DNA from: Bifidobacteriaceae bacterium | GTDB lineage: Bacteria > Actinomycetota > Actinomycetes > Actinomycetales > WQXJ01 | Direction of reading: 5' to 3' | DNA: 6,160 bases | Assembly (NCBI GenBank): GCA_031265345.1 | Contig: JAISCU010000106.1 | Coordinates: 1 to 6,160 of the forward strand | Shown: piece by piece, positions 1-5,234 of the stretch | Position numbering within the stretch: position 1 is the stretch's first letter | Layout of the letters: the number at the start of each line of letters is the position of its first letter | Translations under genes and position numbers: made by a program | Notes under the pieces: model-generated | The model's database searches: none | Told to the model about the DNA's origin: nothing | Seen by the model: the letters and a program-made list of their open reading frames with translations, nothing else

Positions 1-426
1 GGTTTGGCCCAGGGCATGACCCGTGGCCAGGTGGCGGAGCGGGCCGAGGACATCGCGGCCTTCGCGGACATCGGCGAATTCATGGACATGCCGCTGACCA
101 CGTACTCCTCCGGCATGTCCACCCGCCTGGCTTTCGCGGTGGGGGTCCACATGGACCCGGACATCCTGATGATCGACGAGGCGCTCTCCGCGGGGGACGC
201 CCAGTTCCGCGTCAAGGCCGCCCAGAAGATGGAAGAACTCATGGAGTCGGCCCGGGCCATGTTCCTGGTGTCGCACTCGCTGGGCTCGATCCGCGACATG
301 TGCAACGACTGCATTTGGATCCACAAGGGCAGACTGATGCTCCACGCCGAGCCGCAGGCCTGCATCGACGCCTACACCAAGTTCCTGGAGGTGGGGGAGA
401 ACGCCTTCACTATGGAGGACATGTGA
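1..426 (+). CDS. ABC transporter ATP-binding protein, polysaccharide/teichoic acid export type (5'-truncated)
   Basis: This is the C-terminal 141 residues of an ABC ATPase; the reading frame is open at base 1, so the Walker A part lies outside the window and the TTG at 4 is not a real start. Visible motifs in order are the signature loop YSSGM (residues 35-39, the form typical of Wzt/TagH/KpsT exporters rather than LSGGQ), Walker B ILMIDE (55-60), D-loop SAGD (63-66) and the switch histidine in VSHS (His92). The family powers export of lipid-linked O-antigen, capsule or teichoic acid through a Wzm/TagG permease, which I infer lies upstream. The protein ends about 50 residues after the switch histidine, so it lacks the glycan-binding C-terminal domain of long Wzt proteins. 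Its stop overlaps the next gene by 4 bp, so the two are co-translated. The substrate cannot be told from sequence. Confidence 0.93.
   Translation, partial: GLAQGMTRGQVAERAEDIAAFADIGEFMDMPLTTYSSGMSTRLAFAVGVHMDPDILMIDEALSAGDAQFRVKAAQKMEELMESARAMFLVSHSLGSIRDMCNDCIWIHKGRLMLHAEPQACIDAYTKFLEVGENAFTMEDM
414..418 (+). promoter_or_regulatory. Ribosome binding site GGAGG for the glycosyltransferase GTG start
   Basis: GGAGG lies inside the last codons of the ABC ATPase gene, four bases before the GTG at 423. It is the only good Shine-Dalgarno match near the possible starts of the downstream gene, and with the GTGA stop/start overlap it decides in favour of GTG 423. Confidence 0.7.
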
Positions 427-1643
427 GCGGTCCCGCCCCAAGGGTGGACGATGCCGCCCGCCCAGATTCTGCGCGCGGTGGCGGCCCGCGCGGTGACGGC
501 CCGCAGGGCGACGGCCTGCGGGATGACCGCCCCGCGGGTGGCGACGCGCGTGTCACACACGTCAGTTCTGTCCACCGCTGGACCGACAACCGCATCCACT
601 ATCGCGAGTGCGCCACCCTGGTGGAGCACGGCTACCGGGTCACGCTGGTGGCCGTCGACACGCCCGTCCCCGGCCCCAAGACGGCTGTCCGGGTGATCGC
701 TTGCCCGCCTGTGCCGCGCCTGCGCCGGATGGCTTTCGGCTCGGTCCGGGCCGTGCGGACGGCGCTGAAGACCAATGCCTCGATCTATCACTTGCACGAT
801 CCGGAACTGGTCTGGGCCGTGCCCTACCTCCGGTTGCGCGGCAAGAAAGTGGTCTGGGACGCCCACGAGGACCTGCCGCTCGACGTCCAGTCGAAGGCCT
901 ACCTGCGCCCGGTTGGGCGGCGAGTGGCGCAGGTGGCGGCGCGCGCGATCTTGCGGGTTGCCGCCCTGGCCAACCAGGTGGTCGCCGCCACCGAGCCGAT
1001 CGCGGCGCGCTTCCCGCCCGCCAAGACCACCGTGGTGCACAACTACCCGCCTTTGCGCCTGGCCGAGGACTCCGCGTCCCCGGTCACCGCGCGCCCCCAG
1101 GCGGCGGTCTACGTGGGGCTGATGGCCCAGCGCCGGGGGGCTTTCGTGATGGCCGATGCCGCTCGGTCGCCCTTGTTCCCGGCGTCTTGGGTCTTGCGCG
1201 CCGCCGGTCCGATGATCTCGCCCGGATTCGAGGCCGAGCTCGCCGCCCGCCCGGGCTGGGCCGATGTCGACTACTTGGGCGTGGTTCCTCCGGAAGAGGC
1301 CCGCGACTTGATGCTGAACGCCCGGGTGGGGCTGTTGCTGCTCCAGGACACGCCCGCGCATCGCGGCGGCGCGCTGCCGACCAAGCTCTTCGAGTACTTC
1401 GCGGCCGGGCTGCCGGTGATCGCCTCGGACTTCGAGCATTGGCGCCCGATCATCCGCGACCACGATTGCGGCCTGCTGGTCGATCCGTCCTCGCCGTCCG
1501 AGGTCGCGGCGGCGATCGCCCGCTACGCCTCCGACGACCAACTGGCCCTGCGCCACTCCGCCAACGCCCGCCGCCTCGCCGTGGAGCAACTGAACTGGAC
1601 CGCTGAGGGCCAAGCCCTGCTGGGCGTCTACGCTCGCCTCTAG
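423..1643 (+). CDS. GT-B glycosyltransferase, family 4-like, surface polysaccharide synthesis
   Basis: A 406-residue protein starting at GTG 423, which overlaps the ATPase stop (GTGA). The N-terminal Rossmann half begins near residue 45 with THVSSVHRWTDNRIHYRECA, a pattern of GT4-type enzymes acting on capsule and exopolysaccharide. It continues with YHLHDPEL (122-129) and KKVVWDAHEDLP (141-152), both typical of this subgroup. The C-terminal donor-binding half has VYVGLM (229-234) and TKLFEYFAAGLPVIASDF (320-337). Glu324 matches the second glutamate of the EX7E motif; the first position is Gly316 rather than Glu. The enzyme should be cytoplasmic, adding a sugar from a nucleotide-sugar donor to a lipid-linked glycan exported by the neighbouring ABC system; donor and acceptor are unknown. 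Residues 1-43 are a Gly/Asp/Arg/Pro-rich extension not expected in the family. A shorter protein from GTG 444 is possible but lacks a good ribosome site. Confidence 0.9.
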   Translation: MSGPAPRVDDAARPDSARGGGPRGDGPQGDGLRDDRPAGGDARVTHVSSVHRWTDNRIHYRECATLVEHGYRVTLVAVDTPVPGPKTAVRVIACPPVPRLRRMAFGSVRAVRTALKTNASIYHLHDPELVWAVPYLRLRGKKVVWDAHEDLPLDVQSKAYLRPVGRRVAQVAARAILRVAALANQVVAATEPIAARFPPAKTTVVHNYPPLRLAEDSASPVTARPQAAVYVGLMAQRRGAFVMADAARSPLFPASWVLRAAGPMISPGFEAELAARPGWADVDYLGVVPPEEARDLMLNARVGLLLLQDTPAHRGGALPTKLFEYFAAGLPVIASDFEHWRPIIRDHDCGLLVDPSSPSEVAAAIARYASDDQLALRHSANARRLAVEQLNWTAEGQALLGVYARL

Positions 1644-1675
1644 GCAGGGGCGCGTCTCCCGTCCCACTTGCCGCA

Positions 1676-1710
1676 GAACCATAGTTGGGGACTTCCCTGA
1701 ACTGTGGTTC
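1676..1710. terminator. Hairpin after the glycosyltransferase gene, possible terminator without U-tract
   Basis: GAACCATAGTT (1676-1686) pairs with AACTGTGGTTC (1700-1710), giving 11 pairs if one G-U pair is allowed. The 13-base interior can form a short GGG/CCC extension. It starts 33 bases after the glycosyltransferase stop. No run of T follows, so a terminator role is only plausible, as in many GC-rich actinobacteria. It also sits exactly between the gene and the duplicated 3' end remnant. Confidence 0.45.
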
Positions 1711-1792
1711 GGGCCGCCGTCTGGCCGTCCATCGACTCAACTGGACCGGCGAGGGCCAAGCTCTGCTGGGCGTCTACGCTCGCCTCCGCTGA
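1711..1792 (+). pseudogene. Remnant of a second glycosyltransferase gene (3' end only)
   Basis: From about 1715 the DNA encodes RRLAVHRLNWTGEGQALLGV followed by YARLR and a TGA stop (1790-1792). It matches the last 24 codons of the glycosyltransferase just upstream (1569-1640). By my count 62 of 72 bases and 21 of 24 residues agree; five of the changed codons are silent. The phase differs from the upstream gene, and an in-frame TAG at 1682 cuts it off, so it cannot be an extension of that gene. Silent differences point to a diverged paralogue whose body was lost, not a fresh duplication. It is too short to be functional. Confidence 0.8.
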
Positions 1793-1828
1793 GCGGTCTC
1801 CGGTTCTGAGGGCCGCATCGGGCGGCGG

Positions 1829-1883
1829 TGTCCGGAAACCACTGGAACTGGGCCCCGCTGCGAGTTGACGCCAGTTGCGGACA
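1829..1883. repeat. 55-bp imperfect dyad element, copy 1
   Basis: The element begins TGTCCGGAA and ends TTGCGGACA, so its ends are inverted copies of each other. An inner ACT/AGT pair sits at the same relative place in both copies. An ungapped comparison with copy 2 gives 38 of 55 identical bases, including an 11-base identical block CTGGAACTGGG. Similarity continues about 20 bases to the left at a lower level. Function unknown. Confidence 0.55.
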
Positions 1884-1898
1884 CAGGTTGAAGGGGCC

Positions 1899-1958
1899 GC
1901 CGATGCCGCCGACGCGCCTACCTGCGTAAGCGCTGGTTGCCGACCAGACGGCATCGGC
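1899..1958. repeat. Perfect 10-bp inverted repeat with 40-bp spacer
   Basis: GCCGATGCCG (1899-1908) is matched exactly by its reverse complement CGGCATCGGC (1949-1958). The spacer holds a smaller inverted repeat, CTGGT (1933-1937) and ACCAG (1943-1947). Together they could form a branched RNA or DNA foldback between the two 55-bp elements. Confidence 0.5.
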
Positions 1959-1964
1959 CACGGA

Positions 1965-2019
1965 TGTCCACAAGTGGCTGGAACTGGGGCCGGGCGCGAG
2001 TCGCAGCCGATTCTGGACA
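1965..2019. repeat. 55-bp imperfect dyad element, copy 2
   Basis: Same length and layout as copy 1, 136 bp to the left. Ends are TGTCCA and TGGACA. The sixth pair is G-C in copy 1 and A-T here, a change on both sides that keeps the pairing. The inner arm is GGCT/AGCC in this copy. Function unknown. Confidence 0.55.
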
Positions 2020-2104
2020 ATTCCGGATGTCGAGAGTGGCGCTGCAGCCGGAGGAGGGGGCCGCGTCGAGCAGCGGCTGGTCCGCACATGCGGTCGCGGA
2101 GACC

Positions 2105-2145
2105 CCGGAAGACGGGTTAGCGTCAGACGCCAACCCGTGTTCCGG
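2105..2145. repeat. 41-bp near-perfect palindrome
   Basis: The arms are CCGGAA-G-ACGGGTT-A-GCGTC and GACGC-C-AACCCGT-G-TTCCGG around a single central A at 2125. Eighteen of twenty positions pair; the two exceptions are at the hyphenated single bases. It lies about 120 bases before padR. It could be a factor-independent terminator insulating padR from the left (no T-run follows), a protein-binding site, or an element of unknown kind. Confidence 0.7.
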
Positions 2146-2227
2146 TTGGCTGATCTGCGGGTATGCATGAGGCATCCGAACGGCACGACACGCCGGTATT
2201 GTCGGGTCACGGGTACTCCGGACTGCA

Positions 2228-2254
2228 TGGTACTGTGGATTCAACACAGAACCA
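2228..2254. promoter_or_regulatory. 27-bp dyad before padR, candidate PadR operator
   Basis: TGGTACTGTG (2228-2237) and CACAGAACCA (2245-2254) are inverted repeats matching at 9 of 10 positions around a 7-base spacer. The dyad abuts the ribosome site AGGAGG and covers TACTGT (2231-2236), a possible -10 box of TANNNT type; I see no convincing -35. PadR proteins commonly repress their own operon through an inverted repeat in the promoter, so this is the best operator candidate. It could instead act as an RNA hairpin next to the ribosome site. Confidence 0.55.
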
Positions 2255-2259
2255 GGAGG
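2254..2259 (+). promoter_or_regulatory. Ribosome binding site AGGAGG of padR
   Basis: A full AGGAGG lies four bases before the ATG at 2264 and fixes that start. Confidence 0.8.
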
Positions 2260-2263
2260 TCAC

Positions 2264-2596
2264 ATGGACAACACACAACTCCTCAAGGGGGTGCTGGACC
2301 TGGCGGTGCTGGCGGTGATCAGCCGGGACGACGGCTACGGCTATGACATAGTGCGGCGCTTGCGCGGCTCCGGCCTCTCGGAGGTCGCGGAGGCGTCGGT
2401 CTACGGCACGCTGCGGCGCTTGTACCAAGGGGGCTCGCTGACCAGCTATGTCGTGGCCTCGGACGAGGGGCCGCACCGCAAGTACTACGGGCTCACGCCC
2501 CACGGCCGCACCGCCATCCGGGTCCAGTCGCAAGACTGGCGAACCTTCTCCGAGACGATGAATGGAATCCTGGCCAACACGGAGGACACCAAATGA
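2264..2596 (+). CDS. PadR family transcriptional regulator
   Basis: A 110-residue winged-helix repressor. Family marks are the first helix LLKGVLDLAVLAVIS (6-20), GYGYDI (24-29), the recognition-helix stretch SVYGTLRRLYQGG (45-57), and the wing ending PHRKYYGLTPHG (70-81). The C-terminal dimerisation helix (about 85-110) is short, placing it with the small PadR-s2-like proteins. It should bind as a dimer to an inverted repeat; a strong candidate lies right before its ribosome site. Its stop overlaps the start of the membrane-protein gene (ATGA), so the two are translated together. PadR genes paired with a membrane gene of this kind are common in Gram-positive bacteria. The inducing signal is unknown. 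Confidence 0.95.
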   Translation: MDNTQLLKGVLDLAVLAVISRDDGYGYDIVRRLRGSGLSEVAEASVYGTLRRLYQGGSLTSYVVASDEGPHRKYYGLTPHGRTAIRVQSQDWRTFSETMNGILANTEDTK

Positions 2597-3885
2597 ACAC
2601 TTCCACTTTCGTGCCCGCCATCAGGGATTACGCCGAGGCGGTCCGAGCCGCTTTGACCGGCCTGGACGGGCGCCAGACTCAAGAACTGACCGATGGTCTG
2701 GAACTGGACCTGGCCGACGCCCTGGCGGACGGTGCCGAACCCCAGGAGACCGGGGCGCTGACCTTCGACAGACTGGTCGAGCGGTTCGGCGACCCGCAGG
2801 CCTACGCCGACGAGCTGCGTGTCTCGGCCGGGCTACCGGCACGGGTCGAGGCCGCCAGCCCGGCCAGCGCCGCGGACGCCACAGATGCCGCCGATGCCGC
2901 CCGGTCGGGTGACGACGCGACCACCACGACCCTGCCGACCGACGCGACAGATGGTGCCGCGCCCACTGATGCCCCGGCCGATCCCCGGCGCACCCTCGCC
3001 GAGCGCCTCGCCAGCGCGCCCGAGAACTACGGTCACAGGTGGTGGTGGAAGGGCACGCGTCGACTGGTTCCCGCGCTGCGCGTGGCCTGGTGGGTGGCGC
3101 GGGCTTTGATCGTCTATGTCGCGCTGGTGGGCCAGTTCTTGGTCGATGGCGTCCCGCAGTTGATCGGGCTGGCGATCCTGGTGACAGCGTCCGTGTTGGC
3201 TGGCCGGGTGCGGTGGGCAACCAAGTCGAAGGGGGTTCGAGTCGCGGCCACGACCGTCAATTGCGTGTTGGTGGTGGTCGGCGTGTTCGTGGTGGGCAAC
3301 AGTCCCAGGTACGGGTACGACGTCGCGTATGAGCCCTACGAATACTCGATCGACTCCGCGTGTGAGTACGGCTATGAGACGCTCTGCGCGGGCGGACAGC
3401 CGGTGGCGAACATCTTCACCTTCGACGCGGACGGCAATCCGGTCGAGGGCATCCAGCTGTTCGATGATCGGGGCAGGCCGCTGGAGGTCCGCAGGTCCAC
3501 CTCGGCGGTGGATGGCACCGGGGAGGACAGATTTCAGGTCATCGCCGAGGCGCCCAACGGCGACACCTATGTGGGCGTCCCGGCCCGCACAGTGAACGGC
3601 GACCCGTTGTGGAACGTCTTCCCGTTGGCGGCGCATCGCTGGCACCTGGGCGACGATGGCCAGTGGGTCCAGGTCGACAAGGGCGAGCGCGCGTCCCTTC
3701 CACCGTTCCCAGGGAAGGCCGAGCAGGTGGACCGGTCGAGCCTGCCCGGCGGTGAGACAGCCGCTCAGCCTGACGGTGGCAAAGACGCGGACGATGCCGC
3801 CGGGTCGCCTTCCCAGGCACCCTCGGCCGCGCCGGAGCCCGACGAGGAGCCAGACGGGGGCACCGAGGGCGAGACCGACGAATAA
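2593..3885 (+). CDS. PadR-associated membrane protein with HAAS/DUF1700-like N-terminus and extracytoplasmic domain
   Basis: A 430-residue protein; ATG 2593 overlaps the padR stop and follows GGAGG by 7 bases. Residues 1-82 form a charged helical domain (YAEAVRAALTGL, then LVERFGDPQAYADELRVSAG) that resembles the HAAS/DUF1700 domain of PadR-linked proteins. Residues 83-135 are an Ala/Asp/Thr/Pro-rich linker. Three likely membrane spans follow, at about 159-184, 186-204 and 217-235. With an odd number of spans the C-terminal part (236-430) should be outside if the N-terminus is inside. It has two cysteines (257, 265) that could form a disulfide and the segment NIFTFDADGNPVEGIQLFDD (273-292), which I recognise from similar actinobacterial proteins. 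Residues 375-430 are a Pro/Asp/Glu-rich tail. The likely role is an envelope sensor acting through or with PadR; this is inference. No enzyme motif is visible. Confidence 0.85.
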   Translation: MNTSTFVPAIRDYAEAVRAALTGLDGRQTQELTDGLELDLADALADGAEPQETGALTFDRLVERFGDPQAYADELRVSAGLPARVEAASPASAADATDAADAARSGDDATTTTLPTDATDGAAPTDAPADPRRTLAERLASAPENYGHRWWWKGTRRLVPALRVAWWVARALIVYVALVGQFLVDGVPQLIGLAILVTASVLAGRVRWATKSKGVRVAATTVNCVLVVVGVFVVGNSPRYGYDVAYEPYEYSIDSACEYGYETLCAGGQPVANIFTFDADGNPVEGIQLFDDRGRPLEVRRSTSAVDGTGEDRFQVIAEAPNGDTYVGVPARTVNGDPLWNVFPLAAHRWHLGDDGQWVQVDKGERASLPPFPGKAEQVDRSSLPGGETAAQPDGGKDADDAAGSPSQAPSAAPEPDEEPDGGTEGETDE

Positions 3886-3906
3886 GCGGTCACGTGGGTC
3901 GTGAGG

Positions 3907-4569
3907 TCATTTGGCCGCGAGCATCCGTTGCAGCGCGTCCATGGCGTCGCGTGAAGCCACGAACAGGAGCTGGTCGCGGGCTTCGAGGAACTCGTCGGGG
4001 TCCGGGGCGAGCGGGTGGCCGTCGCGCACCACGGCCACCAGGACGGCATCGTCCGGCCAGGCGCACTGGGCCAGGAGCTTGCCGACCAGCGGGGAGTCCT
4101 CGCCCAGCGTGGTCTCCACCAGGTCGGTGTCGGACTGGCGGAAGGTGAAGATGCGGACGGCGTCGCCCACCGAGACCGCTTCCTCGACCAGTGCGGTCAT
4201 GATGCGGGGCGTGGAAACGGCCACGTCCACTCCCCAGAGCTGGTCGAACATCCACTCGTTCTTGGGGTTGTTCACGCGGCCTACCACACGCGGCACGCCG
4301 AACTCCGACTTGGCCAGCAGGGCGAGGACCAGGTTGGCCTTGTCGTCGCCGGTGGCGGCCACCACCACGTCGACTTGGTCGAGTTTGGCCTCGGCGAGGG
4401 TCTTGAGCTCGTTGGCGTCGGCCAGTATCCAGTCCGCGTCCGGGACCGAGGCGACCTTCATGGCGGCGGGGTTCTTGTCGATGATGGTGACCTCGTGCCC
4501 GCCCATGAGCAGTTCGCGGGCGATGGAGCGGCCGACCGAGCCGGCCCCCGCGACCATTACGCGCATCAT
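3907..4569 (-). CDS. ceoC: TrkA-type potassium uptake regulator, CeoC-like
   Basis: A 220-residue protein with an N-terminal RCK Rossmann domain: GAGSVG (8-13) is the dinucleotide-binding loop, and Asp31 at the end of the second strand should contact the ribose. The start matches mycobacterial CeoC (GAGAVGRS, then RELxxNGHxVTxIExNP). A TrkA-C domain follows, from about 135 to the end. In the cytoplasm such proteins bind NAD(H) or other nucleotides and gate a Trk/Ktr-type potassium channel. ATG 4569 overlaps the stop of the upstream gene (ATGA) and has GGAGG seven bases before it; Met2 (4566) is an alternative start. No membrane subunit is present in the window. The stop lies only 21 bp from the convergent membrane-protein gene. 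Confidence 0.9.
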   Translation of the reverse strand: MMRVMVAGAGSVGRSIARELLMGGHEVTIIDKNPAAMKVASVPDADWILADANELKTLAEAKLDQVDVVVAATGDDKANLVLALLAKSEFGVPRVVGRVNNPKNEWMFDQLWGVDVAVSTPRIMTALVEEAVSVGDAVRIFTFRQSDTDLVETTLGEDSPLVGKLLAQCAWPDDAVLVAVVRDGHPLAPDPDEFLEARDQLLFVASRDAMDALQRMLAAK

Positions 4570-5234
4570 GACTCCGCCTCCGGCGCCCTGGCCAATGTCC
4601 GTTCGGCGGCCAACATTTGATCGGTCGGCAGCATCAGATAGACCAGGTCGCCGGACTGGTAGACGGTGCGGGATGTTGGCAGGATGGCTTGGCCGAAGCG
4701 GGACAGGAACGCCACTCGGCCCCCCACCGCCTCCTCGATGACCGTCAAGTCGGTGCCGATCCAGTCCGGATGCAGGTCGAAGCGGACCAGGGTGAGGTGG
4801 CCGGTCGGGTCCTGGTATTCGCCCGCAGCGCCCGCGGGCAGGACTGCGCGGAGCACCTGGTCGGCCGCCCAGGGAACGGTCGCCACGGTGGCGATCCCGA
4901 GGCGTTGGTAGACCTCGGCCCGGTCGGGGTCGTAGATGCGCGCCACCACGTTGTCGATCCCGAAGGTCTCTCTGACCACGCGGGCGGCCAGGACATTGGA
5001 GTTGTCCCCGGAGGAGACGGCGGCGAACCCGTAGGCGTCGGCGATCCCGGCCTGGCGCAGGATCTCGCGGTCGAAGCCGGGGCCGGTCACCCGTTGGCCG
5101 CCGAATCCGGGCGGGAGGCGGCGGAAGGCGGCCGGCTCCTGATCGATCACGGCCACGGTGTGGCCTCGGCCCTCGAGCGCGGTGGCGGTGGCGGCGCCGA
5201 CCCGGCCGCAGCCCATCACGATGAAATGCACCAT
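4566..5234 (-). CDS. ceoB: TrkA-type potassium uptake regulator, CeoB-like
   Basis: A 222-residue protein, first gene of the pair. The Rossmann loop is GCGRVG (8-13) with Asp31 ending the second strand, then FDREILRQAGIADAYGFAAV (54-73), SSGDNSN and ARIYDP. These match the CeoB side of the CeoB/CeoC pair of mycobacteria more closely than the downstream protein does. The C-terminal third (about 140-222) is a TrkA-C ligand-binding domain. The two proteins probably assemble together into a gating ring on a potassium transporter encoded elsewhere. I chose ATG 5234. No Shine-Dalgarno sequence is visible before it, so it may be translated from a leaderless or weakly initiated mRNA; GTG 5231 is an alternative. 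Confidence 0.9.
   Translation of the reverse strand: MVHFIVMGCGRVGAATATALEGRGHTVAVIDQEPAAFRRLPPGFGGQRVTGPGFDREILRQAGIADAYGFAAVSSGDNSNVLAARVVRETFGIDNVVARIYDPDRAEVYQRLGIATVATVPWAADQVLRAVLPAGAAGEYQDPTGHLTLVRFDLHPDWIGTDLTVIEEAVGGRVAFLSRFGQAILPTSRTVYQSGDLVYLMLPTDQMLAAERTLARAPEAES
4577..4581 (-). promoter_or_regulatory. Ribosome binding site GGAGG for the CeoC-like gene
   Basis: On the - strand GGAGG ends seven bases before ATG 4569, inside the last codons of the upstream gene. It favours ATG 4569 over ATG 4566. Confidence 0.6.

Larger units (their letters stand above)
1793..2263. other. Non-coding, palindrome-rich intergenic region upstream of padR
   Basis: These 471 bases have open frames on both strands, but none has a recognisable motif or protein family, and the frames overlap each other as GC-rich DNA often does. 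The content I can support is structural: two related 55-bp dyads (1829-1883, 1965-2019), an inverted repeat between them (1899-1958), small inverted repeats such as CAGCCG/CGGCTG (2045-2050/2074-2079) and CCGC-ACAT-GCGG (2082-2093), a 41-bp palindrome (2105-2145), and the padR leader dyad (2228-2254). It should also contain the padR promoter. Confidence 0.65.

Noticed and set aside
372..1682. Long - strand open frame opposite the glycosyltransferase
   Set aside because: Its product is Arg/Gly/His-rich with no known motif, and it mirrors a gene with clear family motifs; it is an antisense shadow of GC-rich coding DNA.
1829..2019. Integron attC sites
   Set aside because: Length and imperfect pairing are similar, but the conserved RYYYAAC and GTTRRRY ends are missing and no cassette genes lie between the copies.
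1640..2247. Several overlapping open frames on both strands in the gap before padR
   Set aside because: They overlap each other, lack family motifs and ribosome sites, and their shared short peptide similarity comes from the 55-bp repeats.
1793..2263. CRISPR array or tRNA gene
   Set aside because: There are only two diverged repeats with a single long spacer and no cloverleaf with conserved T-loop bases.
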